Source of the DNA: Strigamia acuminata
Lineage: Eukaryota; Arthropoda; Chilopoda; Geophilomorpha; Linotaeniidae
Length of the DNA stretch: 64,000 nt
Direction: 5' to 3'
NCBI GenBank assembly: GCA_949358305.1
Contig: OX442323.1
Location: forward strand, 3,658,001-3,722,000
Below are positions 1 through 9,804 of the stretch, piece after piece. The notes beneath the pieces were generated by a model. The model was not told where the DNA came from. It saw only the letters and a program-made list of their open reading frames with translations, and made no database searches. The translations under genes were made by a program, and so were the position numbers. Each line of letters begins with the position of its first letter. Positions within the stretch are counted from its first letter, which is position 1.

Positions 1-419
1 AATGCCAAAAAAATGCCAAAAAAATGCCAAAAAAATACCAAAAAAATGCCAAAATAATGCCAAAATAATGCCAAAATAATGCCAAAAAAATGCCAAAAAA
101 ATACCAAAATAATGCCAAAAAAATACCAAAATAATGCCAAAATAATGCCAAAAAAATGCCAAAAAAATACCTAAATAATGCCAAAATAATGCCAAAAAAA
201 TGCCAAAAAAATACCAAAATAATGCCAAAATAATGCCAAAATAATACCAAAATAGTGCCAAAAAAATACCAAAAAAAATGCCAAAAAAATGCCAAAAAAA
301 TACCAAAATAATGCCAAAATAATGCCAAAAAAATACCAAAAAAATACCAAAAAAATGCCAAAAAAATACCAAAAAAATACCAAAAAAATGCCAAAAAAAT
401 ACCAAAAAAATACCAAAAT
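1..419 (-). repeat. 11-bp minisatellite array, reverse orientation, runs off the window start
   Basis: Tandem 11-mers of the form GCCAAAATAAT, GCCAAAAAAAT and ACCAAAAAAAT fill the stretch up to the unique sequence that begins near 420. This is the same repeat family as the large arrays inside the 18-kb units, but on the opposite strand. A 92-codon frame on the minus strand is an artefact of the repeat: three 11-mers make 33 bases and the variants lack stops. Confidence 0.95.
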
Positions 420-3400
420 GTCGAAAACGAAGTACCGTAATTTAATCACGATGAGATATTTATAGTAATTTTATTACTGGAAATAAAATGACCTCTTTTA
501 TTTACTCGTTAATGGATTTGCAATGTAATGGAAGTGATATTCGCTCGAGGAAGACGTCTGGATTCGTTCTACCTATAGGAATCGCGCCAGGTTGTGGCCG
601 CATTCGCAACTAACGTAAGTAATTCCCTTATAAACTCTATCTGTTTATTATCTCTATCATCTGTTTTAATTAAAATGCGAGATATTGGTTTAAAACAAGC
701 TTTAATTTCCGCACCCGACCGTTTACATAACATCTTTAAATTTGCTCTCTTAATTTAGCCTTCTGTCAACAGGACAATACCCATAAATTGACAGTCATCT
801 TATTGTTACAGCCAGCCCGATGCCCCAGCTTGTAATTTCGTCATCACTCGCCACAGACCGATTCATTGTGACATAGCTTCACATGTATTTGTATCGATAA
901 ATAAATTTACCTTTGATACAGAAACTTGAATGTGTGCCAAGAGAGCGAGCAAAAAGTGCTTTTCGTTTACTGCTCTGACGATGAATGAAATTGCAGTTTC
1001 AACTCCTTGTTTTATGTAATTTGAAATTTCGTATTAATTTCTTGCCAAATGAGATGAAGGCCTGTTAAATAAGCGCCGTAATCTGCGTAAATCTCAATTT
1101 AAACATCGGGCTTGACTGAAATGATGGCATTTTTAATTTTTTAAAAATAAATATTTATTTCCATCAGCTTTAACGTTCTTCTAGAAAGCTCTTGGCGTTG
1201 CCATGGAAACAGGCACCGCGTAGCCCGTATTAAAGAGTGTGTGGCTCTTCCTTAACAACAACTGGACTGGAATGATTAGTGCTGCAGATGGTGGGAACAC
1301 CTGTGGAAATCTAAACCTACAACTGTGAATGAATGCTAATATGTTCCGCGATGACATCCTCATTACAATCGACCATTAAAAACATTACATTCACTCGTTT
1401 ATCCGATTGCGCACTCGAATACTATAAAAATAAAATCAAACAGATCGCTGCCACACCCTCACGCACCTTGCGGTGGATCGATAAACTCGTCCCCTAACAT
1501 ATGCTGTGTATTTCCGCGTGTTTTATTTTTGCTTTATACGCGGAGGAAAAAATAGAAAAAAATTAAGATATTAGAGGATTCTATAATTTTGATTATTTTT
1601 ATTAATTGATCGAAGAGATCTTTAAAGTCGTGGTCAAAATTTTGTTTTTCGGCCACCGGAGCGTCGTCTTCAAGGCCGATCAATGCGCCATGGCGTCGCT
1701 CGGTCTGACCGAAGAAAATTCGTCGGCTTCACCGTGTCTCGTTTTTCGGTCGTAGTGGTCGTCTCAGTGCTGGAATTTTCCCTTTTTTCACATCGACTTT
1801 TAATTCCCAGGCGGGGAAACCGAATTTCTCTAATAAAACAATCGTTTGAGTGAGTTTTACTTGATTAAGGTTTTTTAAAAAAAAAAAATTTAGGCCTAAT
1901 TTGAAAATGTTAAAATTTCTTAATTTTTGATTTTAGGAACACGTTGGGCGATAATTTGAGAATTGTGTAGACGAGGCCGATAGCTGACCGCATTTCTCCT
2001 TCAGAAAGGACGTTTATTCTAGATGGATGTTGCCACCAGGTGAACATCCTCTTGTTGCCCACTCGATGAACTGAAGCGATTACATTTATTTCATCTACGG
2101 TCGAAGGTGATGCAATTTATACTAAATATTCGGCTCCCCGCTGCGATATAAACATCCCCGAGGATGATGTACCGTTAATTACGTGTGTCCAATATCAAAA
2201 AACCAGAAAAAAAATCCACATAAATTAAATTATCTAAACATAAACACAAAACTACGTTTCAGCGCTGGTAAGACGTGGTTTTTGATGACCTTCGCTAAAT
2301 CTTTAATGCACATTTGATAAAAAAAATCAAAAAAAATCCAACGAAACATTATTTTTTAATTTTTTTTTTGCTGAAATTTTGCCTTGAACAAACTCCTCCT
2401 CTGAAAACACAAGATATAAAGCTGGAGTGTCCAAGGTCTCGCCCACACGTGGGTTTTTCCTACCTTGCCCTTAACTTGTGCGGATTTGATCGAAATTGTG
2501 GTCCGGCGCACTCTATCAACCGATTTGTCAATTAATTTCGTTTATTTTTTGGGTGTTGGATAAAAGATGTTTTATTCTGTGGTTCGATGGCTTCTGTATG
2601 GCGTGATGTAAGCGTAGGAGTAAGATAGCGTTCACCCCCCATCTTAAAAGACCTTCGAACGTTTATATCCGCTTGAATTTCCGTTGTTGGACGAATTATT
2701 ATCGCTTCTTTCTCCCGTTGCGCTGGAAAATTACAGCGCTCGCACTGGCGACCCGAGTCACCCGTGAATCGTCGATGACCTTTCGGTTCGGACGATGATA
2801 AAATGACGAAACCGTTTAACATTTTGAAAGATTTATATTTAAATTGAAATGTTTTTGAGGTTTATTTTTGGATTTTTGGGGGATTCAATTTGTAGAATGT
2901 TTTTGGTAAATGGCGGTTGTTTGTGGTGTCGTTTTACGCGTTGTTTCGTGGTTTTAGGGTTAAAGGTCGGGAAATGTATATGTTTAACGCGTTTAACTGA
3001 TAAAAGGAAGGATGTTTTTAATGTTTTTTCTTTATAAAAAGAATTTTTTTTTCTAATGTTTTGCAGGAAATAAATTAGGAGTGACAAATGACATGGATTT
3101 TTCTGGGGTTAAAACGTCGAAAGTGATTTGGAAAAACAAGTTGTTTTGTTGTTTTCGAGGTTTCGTGTTTGTATTGTGTCAATATATTATTATTATTTTT
3201 TTTTTCACCTTTAAAAGGAGGAAGAAAAAAATAAATCGATATTTCGTGTTGCATCTGGAGAGCGTCGTTGTTCGTTATATAAGCACGGAACCTGAGCCAT
3301 GATTATTTAATTTATTTCTTTTATGATGCGACAGGTGTTTATTGCGTGGGGAAGGAATTGCCGGTTTTGCACACAAAAAAAACGACAGTTTGATGAGTTG

Positions 3401-4079
3401 TGTGTTCAGTCGTTTATCATTTATGAAAATCAGTTAATGACGCTCGTGATGATAGATTCGTGAAATGACCGCATCGACTCGTCACTGTTGCTAGGGACTG
3501 GGAAATAGTTAACGAGTCATTCGTTTTATCGCTTTTTTCATATCTAGTGTTTTATCGAAAATTAAAACAAACTTGGGGTTTAATCGGTTGTGTCATCATA
3601 CAGATAAATTCACGATCTGATAAATTCAAGATGGATTTTTTTTACGAATTTAAATTCAATTTTGCACCGTCAAAACTTGAAATCGAGGGATAATCATCAT
3701 TTGGGTAGTTTTATTAATTCCAGTACACTTGTGAATGTTGGGTCACGGCTATTGAACGTTGATGCGAATTCGAAAGTGTACTGGAATTCAACATGAGAAA
3801 ACGGGAATGCCTGGTTAAAGCGGAACAACCGGTTTTAACATTGCTGCACTTTAATTGAGGTGCTAAGAAAGTTAAATGAGGGAATTAAAGCGTAGAGAAA
3901 TGTAGGTTAGGTGCATCATGGTTGTGAAATGCAGAAAAGGGGAAAAAAATGTGTGAAAAGAGTTGGTTTTGGTTGGAAGTTATGTGGAAAGATGGTGTTG
4001 AAATTGTAGTTTTGTTGTTTGTTTGTTTTTGTTTTGTTTTTTTAATTTTTAATTAATTTTTTTTGTAGGTTTTTTTCAG
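420..4079. other. Unique AT-rich flank with no supportable gene
   Basis: This is single-copy DNA left of the tandem array. Open frames are short (60-96 codons) and match no family I recognise. Two more GC-rich stretches (about 1620-1830 and 2590-2800) could be promoter or 5' exon sequence. An ATG in good context (GCGCCATGG, ATG at 1690) opens only 21 codons before a stop. Several pyrimidine-rich AG acceptor-like sites occur, so intron and UTR of an unseen gene is a reasonable guess but not shown. Confidence 0.5.
3716..3788. repeat. Short perfect inverted repeat (15-bp arms, 43-bp loop)
   Basis: The arms AATTCCAGTACACTT (3716-3730) and AAGTGTACTGGAATT (3774-3788) are exact reverse complements. 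It could be a tiny foldback element or a hairpin in a transcript. No flanking target duplication is obvious. Confidence 0.6.
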
Positions 4080-4145
4080 ACATTAATGTTTGGTCCAAAA
4101 TACAATTCGGTGTGAATCAAAGTTTGGAGTATTTTGGTGCCTTAG
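4080..4145 (+). CDS. Candidate internal exon, family not recognised
   Basis: This 66-base stretch lies between a strong acceptor (a T-rich tract ending TTTTTTCAG at 4079) and a consensus donor (TTAG|GTAAG). Only the third frame is open. It encodes 21 residues beginning INVWSKIQFGVNQSLE and ends with one base carried over. That phase fits the candidate exon at 4811, and the joined codon is Gly. No domain is recognised. Short open stretches between AT-rich introns arise by chance, so this rests on splice sites and phase alone. Confidence 0.25.
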
Positions 4146-4174
4146 GTAAGATATAAGAATAAAGATTTATGTAT

Positions 4175-4208
4175 TATGTATGTATGTATGTATGTATGTA
4201 TGTATGTG
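4175..4208. repeat. (TATG)n microsatellite
   Basis: About eight tandem TATG units lie in the putative intron between the candidate exons at 4080 and 4811. Confidence 0.9.
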
Positions 4209-4487
4209 TTACCATCCGTTAGTGGATTGGCTGTGTGTCGTTTTTTATCTTCTCGCTCCGCCGCCTACTGACGATTTGACTCAACTATTTTTGTTTAGGA
4301 AGGAGGAGGTTTTTTTATTTCTTTTTTGAAACACAAGGGCGTGTAATGAGATAGATTGAAAACAATACGTAGCAGATGGCAATTTATTTCAAATTGGAAA
4401 AAAATTATTGTGGCAAATGAACTGTAAGCATTTGTTCGGAAAAAATATATATCTTTCTCGCAGCATTAGTTTGATGTTGTGATATTT

Positions 4488-4582
4488 TTATTTTTAGAAT
4501 TTTTAAATTTTTTCTTTTTCTTTTTTCCTTTTTAATTTTTAATTTTTCTTCTTTTTTCTTTTTTTTTTTACTTTTTCTTTTT
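4488..4582. repeat. Pyrimidine-rich tract
   Basis: The plus strand is almost all T and C, with runs such as TTTTTTCTTTTTCTTTTTTCC. Read on the minus strand it gives a lysine-rich frame that is a composition artefact. Confidence 0.85.
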
Positions 4583-4659
4583 TGGTTTTTTGATATTTTG
4601 GTATAATCAATGAAGTGGTCTAATGGTAATTGCAGGTACACCTAGTTCTACATCCAACT

Positions 4660-4708
4660 GCATAGAATGCATAAAATGCATAGAATGCATAGAATGCATA
4701 GAATGCAT
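4660..4708. repeat. 9-bp direct repeat (GCATAGAAT)n
   Basis: About five tandem copies of GCATAGAAT, one changed to GCATAAAAT. Unrelated in sequence to the 9-bp CGTAACCGA satellite. Confidence 0.9.
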
Positions 4709-4810
4709 TTTATAAATTTCTCGTCATATGATTCGAGATGTGAGTTCTCTGCTTTGGGTGTTTGGTTTTTGATAAATAGATTTTATAATAATAATAATAT
4801 TTGTTTTTAG

Positions 4811-4890
4811 GGTTTGTGTATCAACTGCCACCGTTGAGTGTCAAGTGGAATCGTTTGGTCAGATTTGCACTTTTTTATTGGCGAGTTTGA
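4811..4890 (+). CDS. Candidate terminal exon, family not recognised
   Basis: It follows an acceptor (TTGTTTTTAG at 4801-4810) and is in phase with the candidate exon ending at 4145. In that phase it reads 25 residues (FVYQLPPLSVKWNRL...) to a TGA at 4888-4890. A different frame starting one base earlier is open for 43 codons up to a donor-like site (AAAG|GTATTA, exon end 4941). The two readings are mutually exclusive and neither matches a family I know. The 380 bases from here to the tandem array hold nothing else I can support. Confidence 0.2.
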
Positions 4891-5273
4891 TGCATTACCA
4901 ATCTCATGCTATTTTGAGAAATCTAAGGAAAAGGGATAAAGGTATTAGAGAATACTTTTAAAAAGAAATTTTGATGAAAATAACTCAAAATTTGATTAAA
5001 TTCACAAAGTCTATTCGAAATTGAGTGTACAATTCATCAATTTAATCGAAATTAAACAAAAAATTTATCCAGTTACACAAATAAAAGCACAAATTTCTTT
5101 CCTCGACCCATTTATTAACGGAACTAATTTATTTATTCCTGAATTAGGTGATGCAGTTATGCAAGCACATTTAGTCCAGTCGGTGTTAGGTTCGAATACC
5201 TCTCCTGTCCACACTACCAAGCCAAAATTCTAATTTATATAGCTATCTTCATCATCCTGGGCTTCAAACATCA

Positions 5274-5990
5274 CCGTCTTCCCTCGAATATAACGTCATG
5301 ACGTTGTGTTCGAATACAACGACACTTGACGTTTTATTCGAACACTACGTCATGACGTTATATTCGTACTTTTTCATACAACTTCTGAAAAATCAGAAGT
5401 TGAGTACATTCCGATTAACAATATCAAGCTTCGTCTTGATCGTATAGCTCCTTCGCTTCATCATTGTTTAGAAAATGAATGAAAACACAGGGTACGACAG
5501 ACTTCAAACTTTTAATCTAAGTTCAAAGCTGTAAGTGTTTAACAGTAGAAATGCGACTACACGTGTTTATTCCAAATACAAAATGGCCGAAGCCCAAAAA
5601 GATTAAAATAACAAGGTGATGATTGGTTGGGCGGGGGGAGGGACGTAGCGGGCGCCACCTCGAGGCGAAGCCTAACAAAAACATACAGTAAGTTTTATAT
5701 TCGTGTCCAATTCCTATCAAATTCGTATCAAATTCGTATCAAAATTGTGTCAAATGCGTGTCAAATTTGTTTTTCTGGCATCGTGCCTGTTAAAAGCGCA
5801 CCCCGCAACGCTTCCCGGCATCGCACCCATCAATGCACTCGAATATAACGTCATGACGTTGTATTCGAATACAACGTCATGACGTTATATTGGAAGTGAC
5901 GTTATATTCGAGAAATCGCTAAAACTTTCAAAAACAGCGATTTCTGAAACTTTAATACAACGTCATGACGTTATATTCGAGGGAAGACGG
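5274..5990. mobile_element. MITE-1, TA-target DNA transposon remnant (copy 1, 717 bp)
   Basis: The terminal inverted repeats agree over 34 bp, starting CCGTCTTCCCTCGAATATAA at the left and ending in its reverse complement at 5990. The right flank is TA. The left flank here is CA, whereas copies 2 and 3 have TA on both sides, so TA is the likely target duplication, as in Tc1/mariner-type elements. The interior is made of foldback modules around the palindrome AACGTCATGACGTT. No transposase frame is present, so the element is non-autonomous. The superfamily is inferred only from the TA target. Confidence 0.85.
5842..5891. repeat. 50-bp perfect palindrome inside MITE-1
   Basis: The left half 5842-5866 is the exact reverse complement of 5867-5891, and each half contains AACGTCATGACGTT. 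A second foldback at about 5288-5366 has 30-bp arms with one mismatch. The same palindromes are at 23793-23842 and 41756-41805. Confidence 0.9.
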
Positions 5991-6561
5991 TAGGGCTGGT
6001 CTATCATTTTATGTTGGGTCATTTTGAATCAAGTGTTTAACGGTCTGATGACCCACAAGTGGTACAAGCAAAAGCACAAATCGTATCCTGCCAAATGAAA
6101 AGCAATTTTTTCATTTCTGGTATGAATTTTATTCAATTTGTGTTGAAATAATTTTTAAAAAATATGAAACGAAACATGTTTTATTTTAATAAGAAACTGA
6201 AATAAAAAAAATTACAATGTTATTATGGTTTTTAGATTATGGTTTTTTGTAAGGATAACCGTGAGCTTTAGATTTGAAAACTGAGGAAATTAAGCTGACC
6301 TAAAATTGATTTTTTTGGATCGAAAATTGTTTTTTTTGGTTTTTTTGGCGTCGTACGATGATTCCACTTTTACTAACAATTCTGGGAAATTTTCTAGAAT
6401 TTTTAAGGCTACATCCAGTATGACGATTATTTAATAATCAAGTTGTTGCCATTGTAGCTACTTACTGTACAGTTCCAAATGAATAGATGTTTTTGGGTTT
6501 TTGGGAGTACTGTATTATTTATTATTTCACTTTTTTTGTATTCAACTTTGTATTCAACTCC
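5991..6561. other. AT-rich spacer without a gene
   Basis: Nothing recognisable was found apart from homopolymer runs and short open frames. The equivalent spacers are 23945-24515 and 41908-42478. Confidence 0.6.
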
Positions 6562-7326
6562 GCGCGGCATTAGTTGGCGCGGCATTCAAATCCGACCCAA
6601 GTCATCTTGCCGTAAATCCATAGTATCAACAATCGCAGCGCCGCTATTGTTGATACCCATGGTATGGGTTGGCGTGGCATTGCGTAAACCAAGTAAGGTT
6701 TCGATGATCTGGCGCGGCACGTTTGTATGACGTGACGCGGCACATCGACACATCGACACATCGAGGGGATTTGTTGAACGGGATTCCAAAAGAGCAGATT
6801 ATCCCAGTGCAAGTTACTCCAAGTGACTCGATCAAAAAACGAACGTAACATCCAAAAAGTGAGTGGGCTGGTAATTGAATAGGTGGTTCCTCTCCTGCAG
6901 TGAAGGAGGTTCATTTTCACACCAGCTCTTGACCAGGTGCCCAGGACCAGGAGAGGAATCTCCCAACGGAGACTCGACTAACCAAAGTCTGGTAATGTAG
7001 CCCTCGTCTTAATCGACCATCTTTTATCTGATGATGATGAATGCTAGGAATGATGGTGGCCAGTGTGGGGAGACCCGCAGCCCAACGTATCCTTGGGGTG
7101 ATGGCGATTGACAGCTTGTTGACAGGAAAGTGGGGGTCGCAGTGGTAGGGGGCAGACAAAACGGCAAAGAAAAAAAAAATTTTTGTGCCGCGCTTCTTCA
7201 TACTCGTGATATGGCATATCGCGACTGCCGCGCCAACCCATTTAACGGGTATGGCCTAGCGCGGCGCTGCTAAGAGTAATTTCACAGGTATGACTTGGCG
7301 CGGCGCCGCGCTAAGTAATGCCGCGC
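6562..7326. mobile_element. MITE-2, GCGCGGC-rich inverted-repeat element (copy 1)
   Basis: The left end GCGCGGCATTAGTTGGCGCG and the reverse complement of the right end GCGCGGCATTACTTAGCGCG match over about 22 bp with two mismatches. The motif GCGCGGC recurs inside in both orientations (near 6714, 7190, 7225 and 7298). The interior is GC-richer than its surroundings. Frames of 60-116 codons on the minus strand have no recognisable domain. I see no clear target duplication, so the exact ends and superfamily are uncertain. Confidence 0.6.
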
Positions 7327-7575
7327 AAGGAATAGCGGGCCGAATAAAAGTTTGTAAAGACTCGAGGGAAGATAATGCGGTAGAATGCAGCCATTTGTTG
7401 CGAATTTTGTTTGGCTGTCTGCATTAAGGGAGGATATACTATAAGTATGTGTAAAATGGGTGCTAGCAGGTGTTGAATTTGAAAAAATGTTAATGATTGA
7501 TTTTTTGCACGTGTTTTATTCGATTGTGGACACGTCTAACAACGAGTTTCAAATTTTTCGACATTGATCGCAAAG
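7327..7575. other. Spacer before the cadherin exon
   Basis: Probably intron of the cadherin gene piece. It contains no other recognisable feature. Confidence 0.4.
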
Positions 7576-7691
7576 GCCGTGTTTGACCGTGAGGAGAAAC
7601 AGGCTTATGCGTACGTCATTCAAGTAAAAGCTGAAGATGGCGCCCCTTCGGCCAGACCCAACACGAGGAAAGGAGAATTAACCCAACTCAG
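7576..7691 (+). CDS. Cadherin-repeat exon fragment (copy 1)
   Basis: The translation carries the signature VFDREEKQAYAYVIQVKAED followed by GAPSARPN. This is the (L/F)DRE...Y.....A.DG segment of an extracellular cadherin (EC) repeat, which mediates calcium-dependent adhesion at the cell surface. The 3' end is a good donor (CTCAG|GTAGGA), leaving phase 2. The 5' end is less sure: AG at 7574-7575 is the nearest acceptor, but the frame stays open further left (STLIAKAVFDRE). No DxNDNxP calcium motif or second EC repeat was found nearby, so this is one exon of a large gene whose other exons lie outside the unit or were never captured. It is repeated in all three units. Confidence 0.6.
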
Positions 7692-8142
7692 GTAGGAAGT
7701 TATTTTCATTATTATTTTAGTAATGCAAAGTAAATAACTGGGAGGGAGGATGGGAGGAAAATTCTCTTTGTAATTACCGGTATTTAATATTTTTGAGTAG
7801 AATGTTTGAAGAGAGTGGAATAAACAGAAGCTGGTACCATGGGTTGTGGCTATGCCATTGAATTGTCTGTCGGCTAGAAAAAAGGAGTTGTGATCAGTGG
7901 CGTAGCCAGAAAGGTTCAAGGGTGTATGTATAAAAAAAGTTTTCATGGCATCTTTCATAGAGGTTCTGATTGTTGCAATAACCTTAATGTAACAACAAGC
8001 TTTTTTCGAAAGTATATTGTTTGTACACTATTTTTCCTTATTTTTTACACAAAAATCCCTGACTTTGACACTAAATTTCTGAATACCAACACTATTTTCC
8101 TTTATTTCTACACTAAAACATTCATATACATCAAGGACCGGT
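7692..8142. other. Non-coding spacer (probable intron)
   Basis: AT-rich DNA after the cadherin donor. Frames on both strands (88 and 112 codons) show no domain. The equivalents are 25646-26096 and 43609-44059. Confidence 0.5.
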
Positions 8143-8162
8143 TTAGGTTAGGTTAGGTTAGG
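8143..8162 (+). repeat. Interstitial (TTAGG)4 telomere-type repeat (copy 1)
   Basis: Four perfect tandem TTAGG units, the telomere repeat of most arthropods. At 20 bp it is too short to be a chromosome end and more likely marks a repaired break or chance expansion. Equivalents at 26097-26116 and 44060-44079. Confidence 0.8.
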
Positions 8163-8466
8163 TAGAAAAAGAAAGCTGGGTCGTGTAAAATTTAGTTTTT
8201 TTTTAGTGTACAAATAAATGGAACCCCTTTTTTTGTAAAATTTACTGCTTCCTGTTCTGAGTCATTCTACAGCATCGAAAACGATGAAATGTTGGCTAAT
8301 AATTTACTTTAGCATGTTTAATTACAGTTAGGGGAAATTTGCGACACTCACCAATTAAGTGTTTTGTACACATTCCACTTGTGGTATTTATTTTAACCTT
8401 TAAATGCTTTACCAAAAAGATAACTTATTTATTACGATGACTGAGAAGTTTTATAATCCTACTTAC

Positions 8467-8878
8467 AACATTATTTGAGGAATAAATCTGTTTAAGGTAG
8501 GATATTTCCCATAGTTTTTCTGTTGTGAGCTTTTTTTGTTTTAGATCTAGCAGCCTCAATATGCGATTGGGACAATCACTGAGACTGAGATTGTTTTCTT
8601 CAGCATACATTTTCTCCAACATCATAATTTCTGGAGACAATACACAAGCTGTTATATTTGGAAAGGTAACACTTGCTTTGTATGAGATTGCTGTGTTAAC
8701 CCGTATGGGATATGCCTTGTAAGTCAAAAATTTGAAGTAGATCATCATCAATAACAGAGAGATGCAGCCAAGATAGACAACTTTTTCCAATACGTTCCGA
8801 ATATGCATGTGAATTGTACTGCGAATTGGCTCATTTTGTTGCAGTACATACGCGAAATGGCGTTTCTTTGTTTGGAGA
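8467..8878 (-). pseudogene. DEG/ENaC (pickpocket-type) channel, first-transmembrane exon (copy 1)
   Basis: On the minus strand this frame encodes a short N-terminal cytoplasmic part, a hydrophobic first transmembrane helix (VVYLGCISLLLMMIYFKFLT) and the family's post-TM1 motif YPIRV...FPNITACVLSPE (consensus FPxxTxC). DEG/ENaC proteins are sodium channel subunits with two transmembrane helices and a large extracellular domain. The 3' side has a consensus donor (AATGTT|GTAAGT, exon end 8467). The frame is open upstream of the ATG (FAYVLQQNEPIRSTIH) and I place the 5' limit where the 109-bp repeat begins. No extracellular-domain exons follow, and the last-TM exon lies upstream rather than downstream, so no complete gene is present. 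Confidence 0.65.
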
Positions 8879-8987
8879 TAATGGATTACTTTGAGCTGAA
8901 TTTTTCAACTTTTTTGTGATGTTGAATTTCGTTTTTGGTAATTGATGATTAATGTGATCAAATCCAAGACTGATAGTATTGACATTC
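8879..8987. repeat. 109-bp direct repeat, left arm (copy 1)
   Basis: Identical to 9805-9913. It carries the 3' part of the DEG/ENaC last exon, including its stop codon, duplicated to the other side of an 817-bp insert. Equivalents at 26833-26941 and 44796-44904. Confidence 0.9.
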
Positions 8988-9804
8988 GGGTACCCGTTCC
9001 AACGGCGAATCGCGTAAGGGCGAATTTCTAAAATTCGCCGTTGGAAACCTATTTTGACGTTTCCAATGGCGAATTTAATAAAATTCGCCATTGGAAACGT
9101 TTTTTGAGTGCCATTTCTGCTATTTGCCATTGGAAACATATTTTCCTGTTCCAAGGGCGAATGTGGAAAATTTGTTTGAAATATAAAATTCGCCATTGGA
9201 AACGCAAAAACGTTTCCAATGGCGAATACGTGTAGGTTGAAATTCGCCGTTGGAAACGCAAAAACGTTCCCAATGGCGAATACGTGTAGGTTGAAATTCG
9301 CCGTTGGAAACGCAAAAACGTTCCCAATGGCGAATACGTGTAGGTTGAAATTCGCCGTTGGAAACGCAAAAACGTTCTCAATGGCGAATACGTGTAGGTT
9401 GAAATTCGCCGTTGGAAACGCAAAAACGTTTCCAATGGCGAATATGTTTAGGTTGAAATTTGCCATTGGAAAGGGTTTTGCGTTTCCAACGGCAAATTGA
9501 AATTGAACGCGCCTAGTGTGTATTTAAAGTGCTTGTGAGTCTCGAGCGAACGATTTGGTTTGTTTAATTCAAAGTGATCATTATTTGTAACTCTAACTGG
9601 ACGGAATTTCGTTGAAATTTAGCAAATTCCGATGAGATTTTGCAATTTTTTTGTAAATTTTGGTGATTTCCGATGAACTTACAGATTTTCGATGAAATTT
9701 CGTGATTTTTTCAAAGATTAAACATTTTCATCATGTTTTTAAGAAAAGAACAAATAAACAAATCAATCAATCAATCAATATCAAAATAATTCCGCCAATT
9801 CTTG
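8988..9804. mobile_element. 817-bp foldback-rich insert between 109-bp direct repeats (copy 1)
   Basis: The first 500 bp are made of inverted modules built on TTCCAATGGCGAAT and ATTCGCCGTTGGAA, ending near 9500. The rest is AT-rich with repeated TTTCCGATGAA-like motifs and a (TCAA)n run near 9757-9778. No transposase and no simple terminal inverted repeat were found. The open frames (up to 211 codons) follow the 54-bp periodicity. Equivalents at 26942-27758 and 44905-45721. Confidence 0.5.
9211..9480. repeat. Five tandem 54-bp hairpin-forming repeats (copy 1)
   Basis: Units start at 9211, 9265, 9319, 9373 and 9427. Each contains TTCCAATGGCGAAT (or TCCCAATGG, TCTCAATGG), a spacer ACGTGTAGGTTGAA, then ATTCGCCGTTGGAA and GCAAAAA, so each can fold on itself. 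Since 54 is a multiple of three, all frames repeat and long frames appear on both strands. They are not taken as genes. Confidence 0.9.

Noticed and set aside
2735-2765. Possible gypsy/BEL-type primer site (CTGGCGACCCGAGTC)
   Set aside because: No LTR ends or pol frame are present nearby. The resemblance is too short.
4405-4641. Lysine-rich minus-strand frame
   Set aside because: Produced by the T/C-rich tract; low complexity.
5185-5215. tRNA gene or tRNA-derived SINE suggested by GGTTCGAATACC
   Set aside because: The loop would be 8 bases, the flanking stem does not pair, and no A-box or matching acceptor stem is found upstream.
6570-7241. Several minus-strand frames of 60-116 codons in MITE-2
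   Set aside because: They overlap each other in different frames, have no domain, and sit in an inverted-repeat element.
8831-9500. Frames of 128 and 211 codons (minus) and 93 codons (plus) over the 54-bp array
   Set aside because: 54 is a multiple of three, so all frames repeat on both strands. There is no recognisable domain.
9000-9500. CRISPR-like array
   Set aside because: The repeats are contiguous 54-mers with no unique spacers, in an animal genome with copia elements and introns.
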